From NCBI GenBank assembly GCA_021806865.1, contig JAKAPU010000004.1, positions 1 through 41,832 on the forward strand: DNA of 41,832 nt. Reading direction: 5' to 3'. Both the position numbers and the translations under genes were made by a program. Source of the stretch: an archaeon. Lineage in GTDB: Archaea > Thermoproteota > Nitrososphaeria > Nitrososphaerales > CADDZS01. Shown one piece after another: positions 1-7,580 of this stretch (position 1 is the first letter of the stretch; each line of letters starts with the position of its first letter). The notes under the pieces are model-generated. The model was not told where the DNA came from, ran no database searches, and saw nothing but the letters and a program-made list of their open reading frames with translations.

Positions 1-621
1 TTTCTTTGTTTCAGCGCTAATCAGAGTCCTTGAGAGATCTTCAGGAATCTGGCAGGCATGGAAAGTCTTTGTGTACCCTACGTTTTTCACAAGATCATAA
101 TACAGCCAGCTATAAGGCATGCGTCCAGATTTACCGGAAGAAATTAGTTTCTTGATCCTCTTGTCAGTTGGATTTTCGTAGGGCTGGGCAACATTCTCTT
201 TGTAGAACTTGTTATCCTTTGATTTGGTGCAGTGCAGGATTGATCTGTGAGCGGTCGTGAATCTACGCCTGCTGTGGCCTATGTTTGTTCTATAGATCCA
301 GACGTACTCGTTCACGTCGTAGAAAGCCTGATCGAGATACCGTGTGCGAAGGTAGGCGTTGTTCTTCGGGTAGTTTATTATGAAAAAGTTTCCATCGTCT
401 TTCAGGACCCTCTTGCTTTCTTTCGACCACTCGATGCACCAAGAGATGTAGTCGTCAAATTTCTTCGTGTAGGTAGTGTCGTTGTACTTTACGCCCACAT
501 TGTAATCAGGATCAGCGTAGATGCAGTCTACGCTGCGATCTTGTAGCCTTCTGAGTAGATCGAGTATATCCTCGTTGAATACATGGTCTAGGAACTGGGA
601 AATTCTGGCTCGCCCTGACAC
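1..621 (-). CDS. Partial DNA methyltransferase (N4/N6, beta class), C-terminus beyond the window
   Basis: Reading the minus strand from a GTG at 621 gives an open frame that runs off the left edge. About 27 residues in, it contains IYADPDYNVGVKYN. DPDY is a form of the DPPY catalytic motif IV of amino-methyltransferases, and it lies close to the N-terminus as in the beta class, where the SAM-binding motif (FxGxG-like) comes later and would lie outside the window. Further segments fit the family: a KDDGNFFIINYPKN strand, and WIYRTNIGHSRRRF followed by a TTAHRSILH stretch. It should methylate adenine N6 or cytosine N4 in a short DNA site. No restriction endonuclease is recognisable next to it, so it may be an orphan enzyme or have an unseen partner further left. 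No ATG lies between the upstream stop (about 745) and the motif. GTG 621 is chosen for its distance to the motif; TTG 702 is an alternative. Confidence 0.8.
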   Translation of the reverse strand, partial: MSGRARISQFLDHVFNEDILDLLRRLQDRSVDCIYADPDYNVGVKYNDTTYTKKFDDYISWCIEWSKESKRVLKDDGNFFIINYPKNNAYLRTRYLDQAFYDVNEYVWIYRTNIGHSRRRFTTAHRSILHCTKSKDNKFYKENVAQPYENPTDKRIKKLISSGKSGRMPYSWLYYDLVKNVGYTKTFHACQIPEDLSRTLISAETKK

Positions 622-751
622 GTTAAGCCTTGCCGAAGTGGAGAAAATTACATTACCATATGATTGTTTCTGATCTAGTGGGAATCGCTTATTAGTCCAC
701 AATCCTAGGGGTAAAACTACGAGGAAGTGAACCAGCGAATTGAACTATTCA

Positions 752-1048
752 TCAATCGTGCTGTCGGGTGACTGCGTTCCTCATCCAGTCATCAATGTCT
801 ACTGACCATACTCGTTCAACAATCTCCTCCAACTCAACCAAAACAATCCAGAGCATATCATCGATCTCCAAAGAGAATTTCACGTATTTTGGAGGCAAAG
901 AGGCGCAATGACCTCTGAGTATATTCCTGGCAAACCAGATCGAGTTTGCGACAAAGCGCTCGGCAATAGCTTCAAACCTTGACAACTCGCAAAAGACGAT
1001 ATCATTCCTATCCATCATCAACAGCTCCATAGGAGCTGTGAACGTCAA
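752..1048 (-). CDS. Hypothetical protein, 98 aa
   Basis: Unrecognised. The open frame is rich in aliphatic, acidic and aromatic residues (VKFSLEIDDMLWIVLVELEE) and has the look of a folded helical protein rather than a random translation. The plus strand of the same stretch is broken by stops. It lies directly upstream of the methyltransferase on the same strand, with a gap of about 130 nt. Its first codons overlap the GTG start of the divergent gene at 1038 by 11 nt, so the true start may be one of the internal methionines (residues 7, 11 or 12). No restriction-endonuclease motif such as PD-(D/E)xK is evident. Confidence 0.4.
   Translation of the reverse strand: MTFTAPMELLMMDRNDIVFCELSRFEAIAERFVANSIWFARNILRGHCASLPPKYVKFSLEIDDMLWIVLVELEEIVERVWSVDIDDWMRNAVTRQHD
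1021..1039. repeat. Perfect inverted repeat, 8-bp arms
   Basis: ACAGCTCC (1021-1028) and GGAGCTGT (1032-1039) are separated by ATA. The repeat covers the overlapping start regions of the divergent genes at 1048(-) and 1038(+). It could be an operator or an mRNA hairpin at the start codon, but it also lies within potential coding sequence, so chance is possible. Confidence 0.4.
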
Positions 1049-1742
1049 CTTTGACGCCGAGACGGAAGAGCAGACTCTTGGAATTGAGGAATACTCGAAG
1101 GTGTTCGACCTGGGTCTGCTTTGGTCGGAGACGTTTCAGGCATCCAGAGGCTTGAGCAGCGCAGCAAGCAAGTCAGCCCTAATCAAGCAACTCCTAAAGA
1201 AATTTGGGAAAAAGTTCTCTGCAAATCTTGTGATAGGCAACGCCGCATATGGATTGAAGCCAGACTATGGCGAGCTTCACAGAATGACGCTGAGGCTTGC
1301 ACCACTCTCTGCAAGAGAGCTGAAGCTCGGAGCAGAGGGTTCTGTGAACGGGAAGAGGGCCATCGACCTTGCAGCGGCTACAGGATCAATAGCATACATA
1401 CTCCACACGAGCTCGATTGACGAGCTTTTGGACTATGCGAGATCTCGCGGAGTGCGATTCATGGTGTACACACTTTGCAGGATCGCAGAGTCGCGTTCAA
1501 AGGCGGCGGCCGAACTGATGCGTATCAAAGGGACCGGCTATTTCGAGCGGAGGAGAGTGCTGAGGGAAGAGATTTCGACAAGACTAGGCGAGTTTTCGAT
1601 CTTCGGAACCGGGCAGGAGATCGCAAGCCAGATAGGTACACTGGTTTCGCGAGGGGCCGACAAGGTCGTACTATATCCCGTGTTTGAGAGCATGAAAGAT
1701 CTGATACGACAGATGAATATGCTCTCGGAATGGGTGGACTGA
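1038..1742 (+). CDS. Hypothetical protein with an LLM-oxidoreductase-like C-terminus
   Basis: A 234-residue protein starting at GTG. The last 45 residues (FGTGQEIASQIGTLVSRGADKVVLYPV) resemble the C-terminal strand-helix-strand of F420/flavin-dependent luciferase-like oxidoreductases, which typically read GTPEEVAEKIxELxxAGADxxVL. The middle (GSIAYILHTSSIDELLDYAR) could match the substrate-side part of that barrel. The usual N-terminus with its GxxxxEELGFDSxWxxDH signature is absent, and family members are usually about 300-340 residues. It is therefore either a strongly diverged member or a shortened one. The start region lies in an 8-bp inverted repeat (1021-1039) and overlaps the divergent small gene. 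Confidence 0.5.
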   Translation: MNVNFDAETEEQTLGIEEYSKVFDLGLLWSETFQASRGLSSAASKSALIKQLLKKFGKKFSANLVIGNAAYGLKPDYGELHRMTLRLAPLSARELKLGAEGSVNGKRAIDLAAATGSIAYILHTSSIDELLDYARSRGVRFMVYTLCRIAESRSKAAAELMRIKGTGYFERRRVLREEISTRLGEFSIFGTGQEIASQIGTLVSRGADKVVLYPVFESMKDLIRQMNMLSEWVD

Positions 1743-1744
1743 CA

Positions 1745-2287
1745 CTACTTGCGAAGCTTTTCTAGGTAGTGCTTGCGAAACTTGGCGACCTTTGGGGCTA
1801 TCACCGCGCTGCAGTATGGCTGGTTGGGATTGGACTTGAAGTACTGCTGGTGATAGTCTTCGGCCTTGTAAAACGCCTTGTACGGCTCGACCCGAGTGAC
1901 AATCTGATCGTCCCATATACCTGATTGCTGGATGTGCTTGATAACATCTTCAGCTGCGAGCTTTTGCTCGGGGTTGTGAAAGAAGATCACCGAACGGTAC
2001 TGCGTTCCAACGTCGGGGCCCTGTCTGTTCAACGTGGTGGGATCATGCACCGAGAAAAACACGTCTAGTATTTCTCTGTATGAAATGACGGTGGGGTCGA
2101 AACTAAGCTGCACCACTTCGGCGTGACTCGTGTCGCCCGTGCAAACCTCCTCGTAACTAGGATAGAGCACTGTTCCTCCGGAGTAACCCGATTCAACCTT
2201 TTCTATCCCTCTCAGCTCAGAGAAGACCGCTTCGACGCACCAGAAGCATCCTCCACCCAGCGTTGCGAGCTCAGCATTGTGGCTCAT
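1745..2287 (-). CDS. msrA: Peptide-methionine (S)-S-oxide reductase MsrA
   Basis: Reduces methionine-S-sulfoxide in damaged proteins and free methionine, using thioredoxin-type reductants in the cytosol. The family signature GGGCFWC is at residues 11-17, with catalytic Cys14 and a second Cys17. The conserved YSGG, HAEVVQLSFDP and GTQYRSVIF segments follow in order, and a candidate resolving cysteine is present in QPYCS (Cys159). At 180 residues the protein is full length for a stand-alone MsrA without an MsrB domain. The start MSHNAELATLGGGCFWC places the catalytic loop where expected. It ends 2 nt from the convergent gene at 1038-1742 and is transcribed away from the LLM gene at 2383. Confidence 0.96.
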   Translation of the reverse strand: MSHNAELATLGGGCFWCVEAVFSELRGIEKVESGYSGGTVLYPSYEEVCTGDTSHAEVVQLSFDPTVISYREILDVFFSVHDPTTLNRQGPDVGTQYRSVIFFHNPEQKLAAEDVIKHIQQSGIWDDQIVTRVEPYKAFYKAEDYHQQYFKSNPNQPYCSAVIAPKVAKFRKHYLEKLRK

Positions 2288-2341
2288 TTGCAGGATGCTG
2301 GGATTAAGGTGAGTAAAAACAATTCACACGAGGCAAAAAGA

Positions 2342-2352
2342 GAAATTTTAAC
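2342..2352 (+). promoter_or_regulatory. TATA-like box for the LLM oxidoreductase gene at 2383
   Basis: GAAATTTTAAC lies about 31-41 nt upstream of the ATG at 2383, as expected for an archaeal TATA element with a short leader. Confidence 0.5.
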
Positions 2353-2357
2353 TGATT

Positions 2358-2375
2358 GTGAGTTGCAGAACTCAC
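2358..2375. promoter_or_regulatory. Operator-like palindrome between TATA box and start codon
   Basis: GTGAGTT (2358-2364), GCAG spacer, AACTCAC (2369-2375): a perfect 7-bp inverted repeat. It sits just downstream of the TATA-like box and overlaps the expected transcription start of the gene at 2383, the usual place for an archaeal repressor site. Which protein would bind is unknown. Confidence 0.45.
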
Positions 2376-2382
2376 GACCCAA

Positions 2383-3313
2383 ATGAGGTTTGGCATAAAG
2401 ACAGGACAGGGCGGATACTCCTACGACGAGCTATCAACCATCTGGAGGAAGGCCGAAGAACTAGGATTTGATTCGGCCTGGTTGCATGATCACTTCATAG
2501 CGTTGGGGAATCCTAAGAATCCCTGCCTTGAAGCGTATTCGACTCTCACGGCGCTATCTCGAGATACAAAACGGATTCGCCTCGGAGTCATGGTGACATG
2601 CGTAGGCTATCGAAACCCTGGCTTGCTTGCAAAGACTGCAGCAACGGTTGATGTGATTTCAAAGGGACGCTTGATAATGGGTCTTAGCAGGCTGGTATGA
2701 GGACGAGTACAAATCCTATGGATACACATATCTTCCTAATTCAGAAAGAGCAAGACAATTGAGAGAGACCATCAAAATTCTTCATGCAATGTGGAGCGAT
2801 ACAAATCCAACTTATGAGGGAAAGTACTTTTCAATCCACAATGCAACAAGCAATCCAAAACCAATTCAGAACTCTCCGCCAATTTGGGTCGGAATTTCAA
2901 ATGGGACAAGGACGATGCCCGCAGTCGCAGTGAAGGAGGCCGACGGATTCAATACGATCGCCGAGCTTGAGACATGCAAGCAAATCATAGCTCGTGCTGA
3001 AAGTGTGAGGAAAGAGCTCGGTCGCAGCAGAAGTGAGGTCACCTATTCACTACAGCCATACCTGATGACTGGTGATGAATCTAAGATGGACAAACTACTT
3101 GAGGACGGTGCGAAGAAAGCTGGGGCATCGCCGCAGGACTATGCGAAGCGATTGAAGGAGAGAGGTTGCATAATGGGCTCGCCTGAAGAGTGTGCCCAGG
3201 TACTTCGAGGCTACGCGGATGCTGGCGTAGATTACTTCATTCCAATAATCGTCGGTGACAGGTTACTGTGGCCCATCGATATAGTGAAAGATAAGCTGAT
3301 GCCACTGCTCTAG
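2383..3313 (+). pseudogene. F420-dependent LLM-class oxidoreductase, interrupted by one frameshift
   Basis: The N-terminal part (2383 to about 2684) encodes MRFGIKTGQGGYSYDEL, an AEELGFDSAWLHDH signature, TKRIRLGVMVTCVGYRNP and SKGRLIMGL, all standard for luciferase-like monooxygenase-fold oxidoreductases. The frame then hits TGA at 2698. Shifting by one base at about 2684-2688 restores AGWYEDEYKSYGYTY and NSERARQLRETIKIL, and the same frame runs on to the C-terminus at 3313 (SPEECAQVLRGYADAGVDYFIP). The family normally reads GLGAGW at the break, so two bases of a glycine codon appear lost (or one gained). Both halves are otherwise intact, which suggests a recent mutation or a sequencing/assembly error. 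The family uses F420 or FMN; the substrate cannot be told. Confidence 0.85.
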
Positions 3314-3314
3314 C

Positions 3315-3734
3315 TCAGATTGCGTCCTTGTTGGAAATCTTGCGAGGTCTGCTTCCGCGAACAATGTCTGTAGAGGTGATGATGCCGGCGAGCTCCTTCC
3401 CTCTCGTAACAGGAAGCTTCGTGAGGCTATTTTCCATCATCAACCTCGAAGCGTCTTCCAGGGTGGCTCTCGGTCCTATAGTTATCACGGGGTGAGACAT
3501 CACCTGCTCGGCTCTGACCTTGACCGGATCGAGTTTCTTCATGACGACTTCTCGCAAAATGTCGCCCTTTGTGATTACGCCAGAAATCTCTCCCTTTGTG
3601 CCGAGCACAACCACGCATCCGATGTCATGATTCATTATTTCTCTCGCAGCGTCGAACGCTGAGCTCGACGACTCAACGGTGACTACCTTTGTCGACATCA
3701 AACTCTCGACTGTTGAGCTCATAGCGGCTACCAA
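3315..3734 (-). CDS. CBS-domain pair protein
   Basis: 139 residues made almost entirely of two tandem CBS motifs. The first (residues about 8-65) has MSTKVVTVESSSSAFDAAREIM and GVITKGDILREVV, split here to stay short. The second (about 75-130) has VMSHPVITIGPRATLEDA and AGIITSTDIVRG. CBS pairs (Bateman modules) bind adenine nucleotides or SAM and act as energy-state sensors. Stand-alone versions are common in archaea and their partners are usually unknown. It may start at Met1 or Met5. It lies in the same direction as moeA, 80 nt downstream of it, so it could be a loosely linked last gene of that unit. Confidence 0.9.
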   Translation of the reverse strand: MVAAMSSTVESLMSTKVVTVESSSSAFDAAREIMNHDIGCVVVLGTKGEISGVITKGDILREVVMKKLDPVKVRAEQVMSHPVITIGPRATLEDASRLMMENSLTKLPVTRGKELAGIITSTDIVRGSRPRKISNKDAI

Positions 3735-3814
3735 AGTGAATACAACTACTATAGTTAAGGCATATTTCGAGTTTTAAGGTTAGCTAGAGAATTCTACTGT
3801 GGCGATAAAAAATT

Positions 3815-5077
3815 TCAGTTGGAAACTTCGCCTATCAGGAACACATTCACGAGTTCGTCAGACTTGACCTCATTTCCCTTTAGTTCGATAACTGCTATGC
3901 CGTTTGCTGATCCGAGCCAGCTTGAGTACTGAGCTTCGGTCGGCCTAACTATGTTCGCAACATATTCCCCGTTCTCTCTTTTCACTTGAACTCTCAGAAA
4001 ATGCGTCAGGCCAGACTTGCCTTGAAATCCGCCAAGAAGTTTTGCTCGTATCATTGGATACTGCAATTCCGAGCTGCCAGATCGCTTCATTATCGCTTGG
4101 CGGGCGACAGCAAGAAAACTTACTATGGCAGAAGTCGGAAATCCGGGCAAAAGTATGAGGGGTCTGCCCTTGTACACTGCAAGGCCTGTCGGGCTGGAAG
4201 GACGCATGGCAACACCGTGCACGAGGATCTTCACTCCTCTTATCGAGGAAGCTGCCGACGAAACATAATCGCGCTCACCCACGGAGGATCCTGCAGAAAG
4301 AATAAGCGCATCATAGCGCAGTCCGCGCAGCATCTTCGATTTTATCTCTCTAAAATCATCTTTCGCGATCTTCAAATCAACGGGCTCGGCGCCAATCTCC
4401 TCCAGCATTGACTTGATGAATGGCCTTGTCGCGTCGTATATCCTGTCTTTCTTAATCTGAGACTCCGCATCGACGAGCTCGTCTCCAGTGGAGAAAAATG
4501 CGACCCTTGCTCGACGGTACACTCTTACCTTCTTTGTACCCACCATTGAGAGTAGCGCGATGTGATGCGCACGTATTCGCGTCCCTTTGCTTAGGAGGAC
4601 CTTGCCCTTTTGGATGTCTTCACCTTTTGAAAGAATATTTTCTCCGACTCGTATCGGTTTTGTTATAATCGCCTTCCTGTCTTCGACTTTGGAGTACTCC
4701 TTCATCACCACCGTATTGGCGCCCTGCGGAAGAAAAGCGCCGGTGGCTATCTTGACTGCCTCGCCTTCGTTTACGCGAATGGTTGGAATGACACCGATCC
4801 TGACTTCTCCGACCACCTTGAAACTCGTTTCTGCCAACAAATCATTTGGGATGTTTACGGCGTACCCGTCACGCGTCGATTTTGGCAGGTGTGGAATATC
4901 GGCCTGCGAAACTACATCCTCTGACAAGATCCTACTTGTTGCACCTCGTAGAGGTATCGTTTCGGACCTGACCGGCAAAATCTGATCGAGAAGTATCTTC
5001 AATGCATCCTTGTAGGCAACGTGCTCCTCGGCCTTATCGACACCGTGATAGTGAGTATGTTCCTCTTCTTGTGTCAA
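3815..5077 (-). CDS. moeA: Molybdopterin molybdenumtransferase MoeA
   Basis: Inserts molybdate into adenylated molybdopterin in the last step of molybdenum (or tungsten) cofactor synthesis. At 420 residues it has the family layout: an N-terminal domain with LRGATSRILSEDV and PHLPKSTRDGYAV, a beta-barrel domain with VGEVRIGVIPTIRVNEGEAV and ATGAFLPQGANTVVMKEY, and the molybdopterin-binding fold with the AGSSVGERD loop and the PGFPTSAIVSFL segment (usually PGNPVSA). The C-terminal domain IV is present. Its start lies 12 nt after the stop of the carotenoid gene upstream, so the two are probably co-transcribed. No Mo-enzyme is visible in the window. Confidence 0.95.
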   Translation of the reverse strand: MTQEEEHTHYHGVDKAEEHVAYKDALKILLDQILPVRSETIPLRGATSRILSEDVVSQADIPHLPKSTRDGYAVNIPNDLLAETSFKVVGEVRIGVIPTIRVNEGEAVKIATGAFLPQGANTVVMKEYSKVEDRKAIITKPIRVGENILSKGEDIQKGKVLLSKGTRIRAHHIALLSMVGTKKVRVYRRARVAFFSTGDELVDAESQIKKDRIYDATRPFIKSMLEEIGAEPVDLKIAKDDFREIKSKMLRGLRYDALILSAGSSVGERDYVSSAASSIRGVKILVHGVAMRPSSPTGLAVYKGRPLILLPGFPTSAIVSFLAVARQAIMKRSGSSELQYPMIRAKLLGGFQGKSGLTHFLRVQVKRENGEYVANIVRPTEAQYSSWLGSANGIAVIELKGNEVKSDELVNVFLIGEVSN

Positions 5078-5089
5078 GTTTGCTCTCTC

Positions 5090-5932
5090 CTATGGTGAAC
5101 CAGTCTGTGTATTCGCTCGTGTAGTCAGGCATTCTGAAGCGCGCATTGAATGCTTTTTCTCATAGTAGAAAGAAATTGCAAGGAATGATGTCATCGAAGC
5201 AACGCCAATAACAATCACAACCCAGTTGCCAAGTGTCGAATTGGCAACAATTCCGTCAATCATCAAGAGTATGTATACTAGACGTGAATCAAAAGTATTC
5301 TTTCGCGAAATGAGTTCCTTTCCCTGAGGAACTACCAAGAGGAATACAGAGAGCATTATGACGACCAGCACAAACCAGCCTACGAAATTCGTCAGTGGGA
5401 TTCCAGAAAGCTTTGGTAGCGGAAGGAACTGCTTTGTCCACACCCAGTAGCCATAAGAAGAAAACATTGGATCGACCATAAAGTCCCAGGAGACCGCTCC
5501 AAATGCGGCAAGCGAGGCCAACGCAAGCAAACGACGATTGTCATTGCCTACTGCACTGTGAGCGATGCTGAAAGCGAGGTAGGCTATCACAAACCACACC
5601 AGTGGGACCACCACAGGCACTCCCAGAACCTTCGGACCAAGAAAGTCCGTGTAGTAGTACTGACCAAACGGGAAGCCAGTACTCGTACCGAGTACTTCTG
5701 CCGCGAAGCCGATCACTGCCGTGATAACAATGAACGTAAGCGCCTTCTTGAATCCCATCTCATACAGTGCCTGCCCTAAACTGAAAAAGAGTAGCGCGAA
5801 TGAAAGGTCAAAGAAAATATCTGCAGAAATGTGGAATTGAAAAATCAGTCCGAGAAGAATGTAAGCAAGGATTGCGGCATAGATCAAGAGCAGCGCGTGG
5901 ACGACTATTCTAAACTTGGAAGCACTGCTCAT
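5090..5932 (-). CDS. Carotenoid biosynthesis membrane protein, CruF / bisanhydrobacterioruberin hydratase family
   Basis: A 280-residue polytopic protein with about seven or eight hydrophobic segments. The best-known family signature is present: GFAAEVLGTSTGFPFGQY followed by YYTDFLGPKVLGVPVVVPL, then WDFMVDPMF. CruF-type enzymes (DUF422) hydrate carotenoid ends; in archaea the homologue makes bacterioruberin-type C50 pigments. The sequence supports family membership but not the exact substrate. No phytoene synthase or desaturase lies nearby. The gene follows the GNAT gene by 52 nt and precedes moeA by 12 nt on the same strand. Confidence 0.85.
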   Translation of the reverse strand: MSSASKFRIVVHALLLIYAAILAYILLGLIFQFHISADIFFDLSFALLFFSLGQALYEMGFKKALTFIVITAVIGFAAEVLGTSTGFPFGQYYYTDFLGPKVLGVPVVVPLVWFVIAYLAFSIAHSAVGNDNRRLLALASLAAFGAVSWDFMVDPMFSSYGYWVWTKQFLPLPKLSGIPLTNFVGWFVLVVIMLSVFLLVVPQGKELISRKNTFDSRLVYILLMIDGIVANSTLGNWVVIVIGVASMTSFLAISFYYEKKHSMRASECLTTRANTQTGSP

Positions 5933-5984
5933 TTAATCGCATCACTTTGGAACTCTTTTCAGTCAAGTCCTGTTATGCAGTTTC

Positions 5985-6458
5985 TCACTTCGAAAGTGTC
6001 TTCAACGTATCTGAGTCAAGCCTGTAGTAGTACCACTCCTTGAGCCTTTTGGCTCCCAGTTTTTCATAAAATCTAATGGCATTCCGGTTCCAAGTTAGGA
6101 CAGACCATTCCATGCGCCCGCAGCCCTGCTTTACTGCTTCGCGTGCGCATTTCAGGAACAGTTGCTTTCCTACGCCCTGACCACGAAAGTCCTGCAGGAC
6201 GAATATGTCTTCGAGGTAGAGAGTGGGCTTGGCAAGAAAGGAGGAATAAGTGTAGAAGTACAATGCATAGCCTACAGCAGTGCTATCGATAGAGGCGATG
6301 AAGAGGTTGATTTTCTTTGAAAATACGTCTCTGAGGATCCTCTTCTTTGCTGCGCTGCTCGGTGACTTCAGATGCTCGAAATTTGCTAGGCTCACAAGAA
6401 GTTTCAGAAAACCTTGGGAATCCTTCTTGGTAGCCCTTCGAATGACTAGGTCGTTCAA
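5985..6458 (-). CDS. GNAT acetyltransferase, diamine/spermidine acetyltransferase-like
   Basis: 157 residues covering one GNAT fold. The acetyl-CoA loop QDFRGQGVGKQLF (motif A, R/QxxGxG/A) is at about residues 92-104, preceded by the LYLEDIFV strand and followed by CGRMEWSVLTWNRNAIRFYEKLGA. That combination, with YTYSSFLAKPTLYLEDIFV, is typical of the SSAT-like branch that acetylates diamines, polyamines or thialysine. The exact amine is not determinable from sequence. Length matches the family. Confidence 0.88.
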   Translation of the reverse strand: MNDLVIRRATKKDSQGFLKLLVSLANFEHLKSPSSAAKKRILRDVFSKKINLFIASIDSTAVGYALYFYTYSSFLAKPTLYLEDIFVLQDFRGQGVGKQLFLKCAREAVKQGCGRMEWSVLTWNRNAIRFYEKLGAKRLKEWYYYRLDSDTLKTLSK

Positions 6459-6496
6459 TCCCGAATTGGGCTACGGCGGCGAGTAGATAAACGCGT

Positions 6497-6877
6497 TTAG
6501 TGATGCAGTCGTTTGTAGTCTTTGATCCCCATGGCGATAATCTCATTGACTATCTTTGAGGCGTCTTCGCTTCCAATCTCACTCAACGCGAGGCTCTGCA
6601 GCTCTTCGTAGATGTCGCTGCTCATCTGGACTGTGACTGTACGCATTTTTGCTTTTGAGCCTGGCTCGCGAGAAATTATTTTGTCGGCGGGAACTACCGA
6701 GCCGTCCAGAGTGAGATACTGGTTGCAGTCGCTGCACTTCTGGAGGGTCATCACTTGCGTCTTTCCTCCAAAATCAACGACGTGTGTGCTGAACTCGCTC
6801 ACTTCAAGATGCTTGCACATACACTGTTTTAGGAGCGAAAGTTGCTCAAAAGCAATGCGATTCCGCTGAGGAATCAT
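6497..6877 (-). CDS. Small protein: cysteine cluster plus ribbon-helix-helix-like C-terminus
   Basis: 126 residues. The N-terminal half has CMCKH near residue 19 and CSDC near residue 48, which could make a zinc-binding ribbon. The C-terminal half starts with MRTVTVQMSSDIYEEL, followed by helices (SKIVNEIIAMGIKDYKRL). This is the strand-helix-helix pattern of ribbon-helix-helix DNA-binding proteins. I infer a metal-binding transcriptional regulator; no named family is recognised. It is divergent from the zinc-ribbon microprotein at 6917, and the 40-nt gap between them would hold both promoters. Confidence 0.65.
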   Translation of the reverse strand: MIPQRNRIAFEQLSLLKQCMCKHLEVSEFSTHVVDFGGKTQVMTLQKCSDCNQYLTLDGSVVPADKIISREPGSKAKMRTVTVQMSSDIYEELQSLALSEIGSEDASKIVNEIIAMGIKDYKRLHH

Positions 6878-6916
6878 TAATTAGAGACAATAAGGACATC
6901 TTGCTGAAAGCACTGC

Positions 6917-7048
6917 ATGGTTGAGACAAAGTTTTGTCCGATCTGCCAAATAGAGACAGAAGTCAGTCTGGTTGTCAAACCCGACGTGAATCTGAAAATC
7001 TGCAAAAAGTGTGGCGCGGCAATCTCGATTCAGTATAAGGACTCTTAG
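6917..7048 (+). CDS. Zinc-ribbon microprotein, 43 aa
   Basis: A short frame starting at ATG with CPIC at residues 7-10 and CKKCG at residues 29-33: two CxxC knuckles about 20 residues apart, the standard zinc-ribbon arrangement. The remaining residues form short strands (EVSLVVKPDVNLKI). An AT-rich ATTAATTA element lies about 33 nt upstream, consistent with a short-leader archaeal transcript. The opposite strand is open across this stretch but gives a less protein-like composition. Function unknown; it may be an accessory subunit or a nucleic-acid-binding protein. Confidence 0.65.
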   Translation: MVETKFCPICQIETEVSLVVKPDVNLKICKKCGAAISIQYKDS

Positions 7049-7126
7049 CAAATCATGCTTCATTTCTTGAACCGAATTTCGACGCATGACAAAAATTTCT
7101 AATAGACGCGATTATCAGCAACGTTC

Positions 7127-7564
7127 ATGGTTGCACAAAGAAAGGCAGAGACCATCTGGGAAGGGGATCTCCTAAAAGGAAATGGTAGTGTCAAGATAGG
7201 GAGTGGCGCTCTTCCGCAGTTTCCCGTGACATGGACATCAAGAACAGAACAGCCCGGAGGGAAAACAAGTCCCGAGGAGCTTATTGTTGCAGCCCACTCT
7301 GCTTGCTATTCGATGGCGTTTTCCGCAACTCTTGCAAGAAACCGTACGCCTCCACAAAGACTGCACGTGACTGCGACTTCGAGTTTTGACAAGGTCGGCG
7401 AAGGCTGGAAGATAACCAAAATAGATCTAGATGTGGTCGGAAAAGTACCAGGATTGAATCAGGCGCAGTTCGAGGAACTTGCAAAGACGGCTGAGAAGGG
7501 CTGTCCGGTATCCAACGCCCTAAGGAACAACGTTGAGATAAGCGTCAAGGCAAGGCTAGAATAA
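7127..7564 (+). CDS. OsmC-family peroxiredoxin-like protein
   Basis: 145 residues, a full OsmC domain. The two reactive cysteines are in their usual settings: Cys60 in EELIVAAHSACYSMAFS and Cys126 in AEKGCPVSNAL. The N-terminal beta-sheet (AETIWEGDLLKGNGSVK) and the TSPEELI helix start are conserved. OsmC/Ohr proteins reduce organic hydroperoxides through the Cys pair in the cytosol. This one is closer to OsmC than Ohr by its N-terminal sheet. An AT-rich TATA-like stretch at about 7088-7098 precedes the ATG by roughly 30 nt. It fits with MsrA nearby as oxidative-stress defence. Confidence 0.93.
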   Translation: MVAQRKAETIWEGDLLKGNGSVKIGSGALPQFPVTWTSRTEQPGGKTSPEELIVAAHSACYSMAFSATLARNRTPPQRLHVTATSSFDKVGEGWKITKIDLDVVGKVPGLNQAQFEELAKTAEKGCPVSNALRNNVEISVKARLE

Positions 7565-7580
7565 GTGGACTATGGACACC

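Noticed and set aside
247..546. 99-codon frame on the plus strand
   Set aside because: Lies opposite the methyltransferase, whose motif IV and flanking segments are clearly coded on the minus strand.
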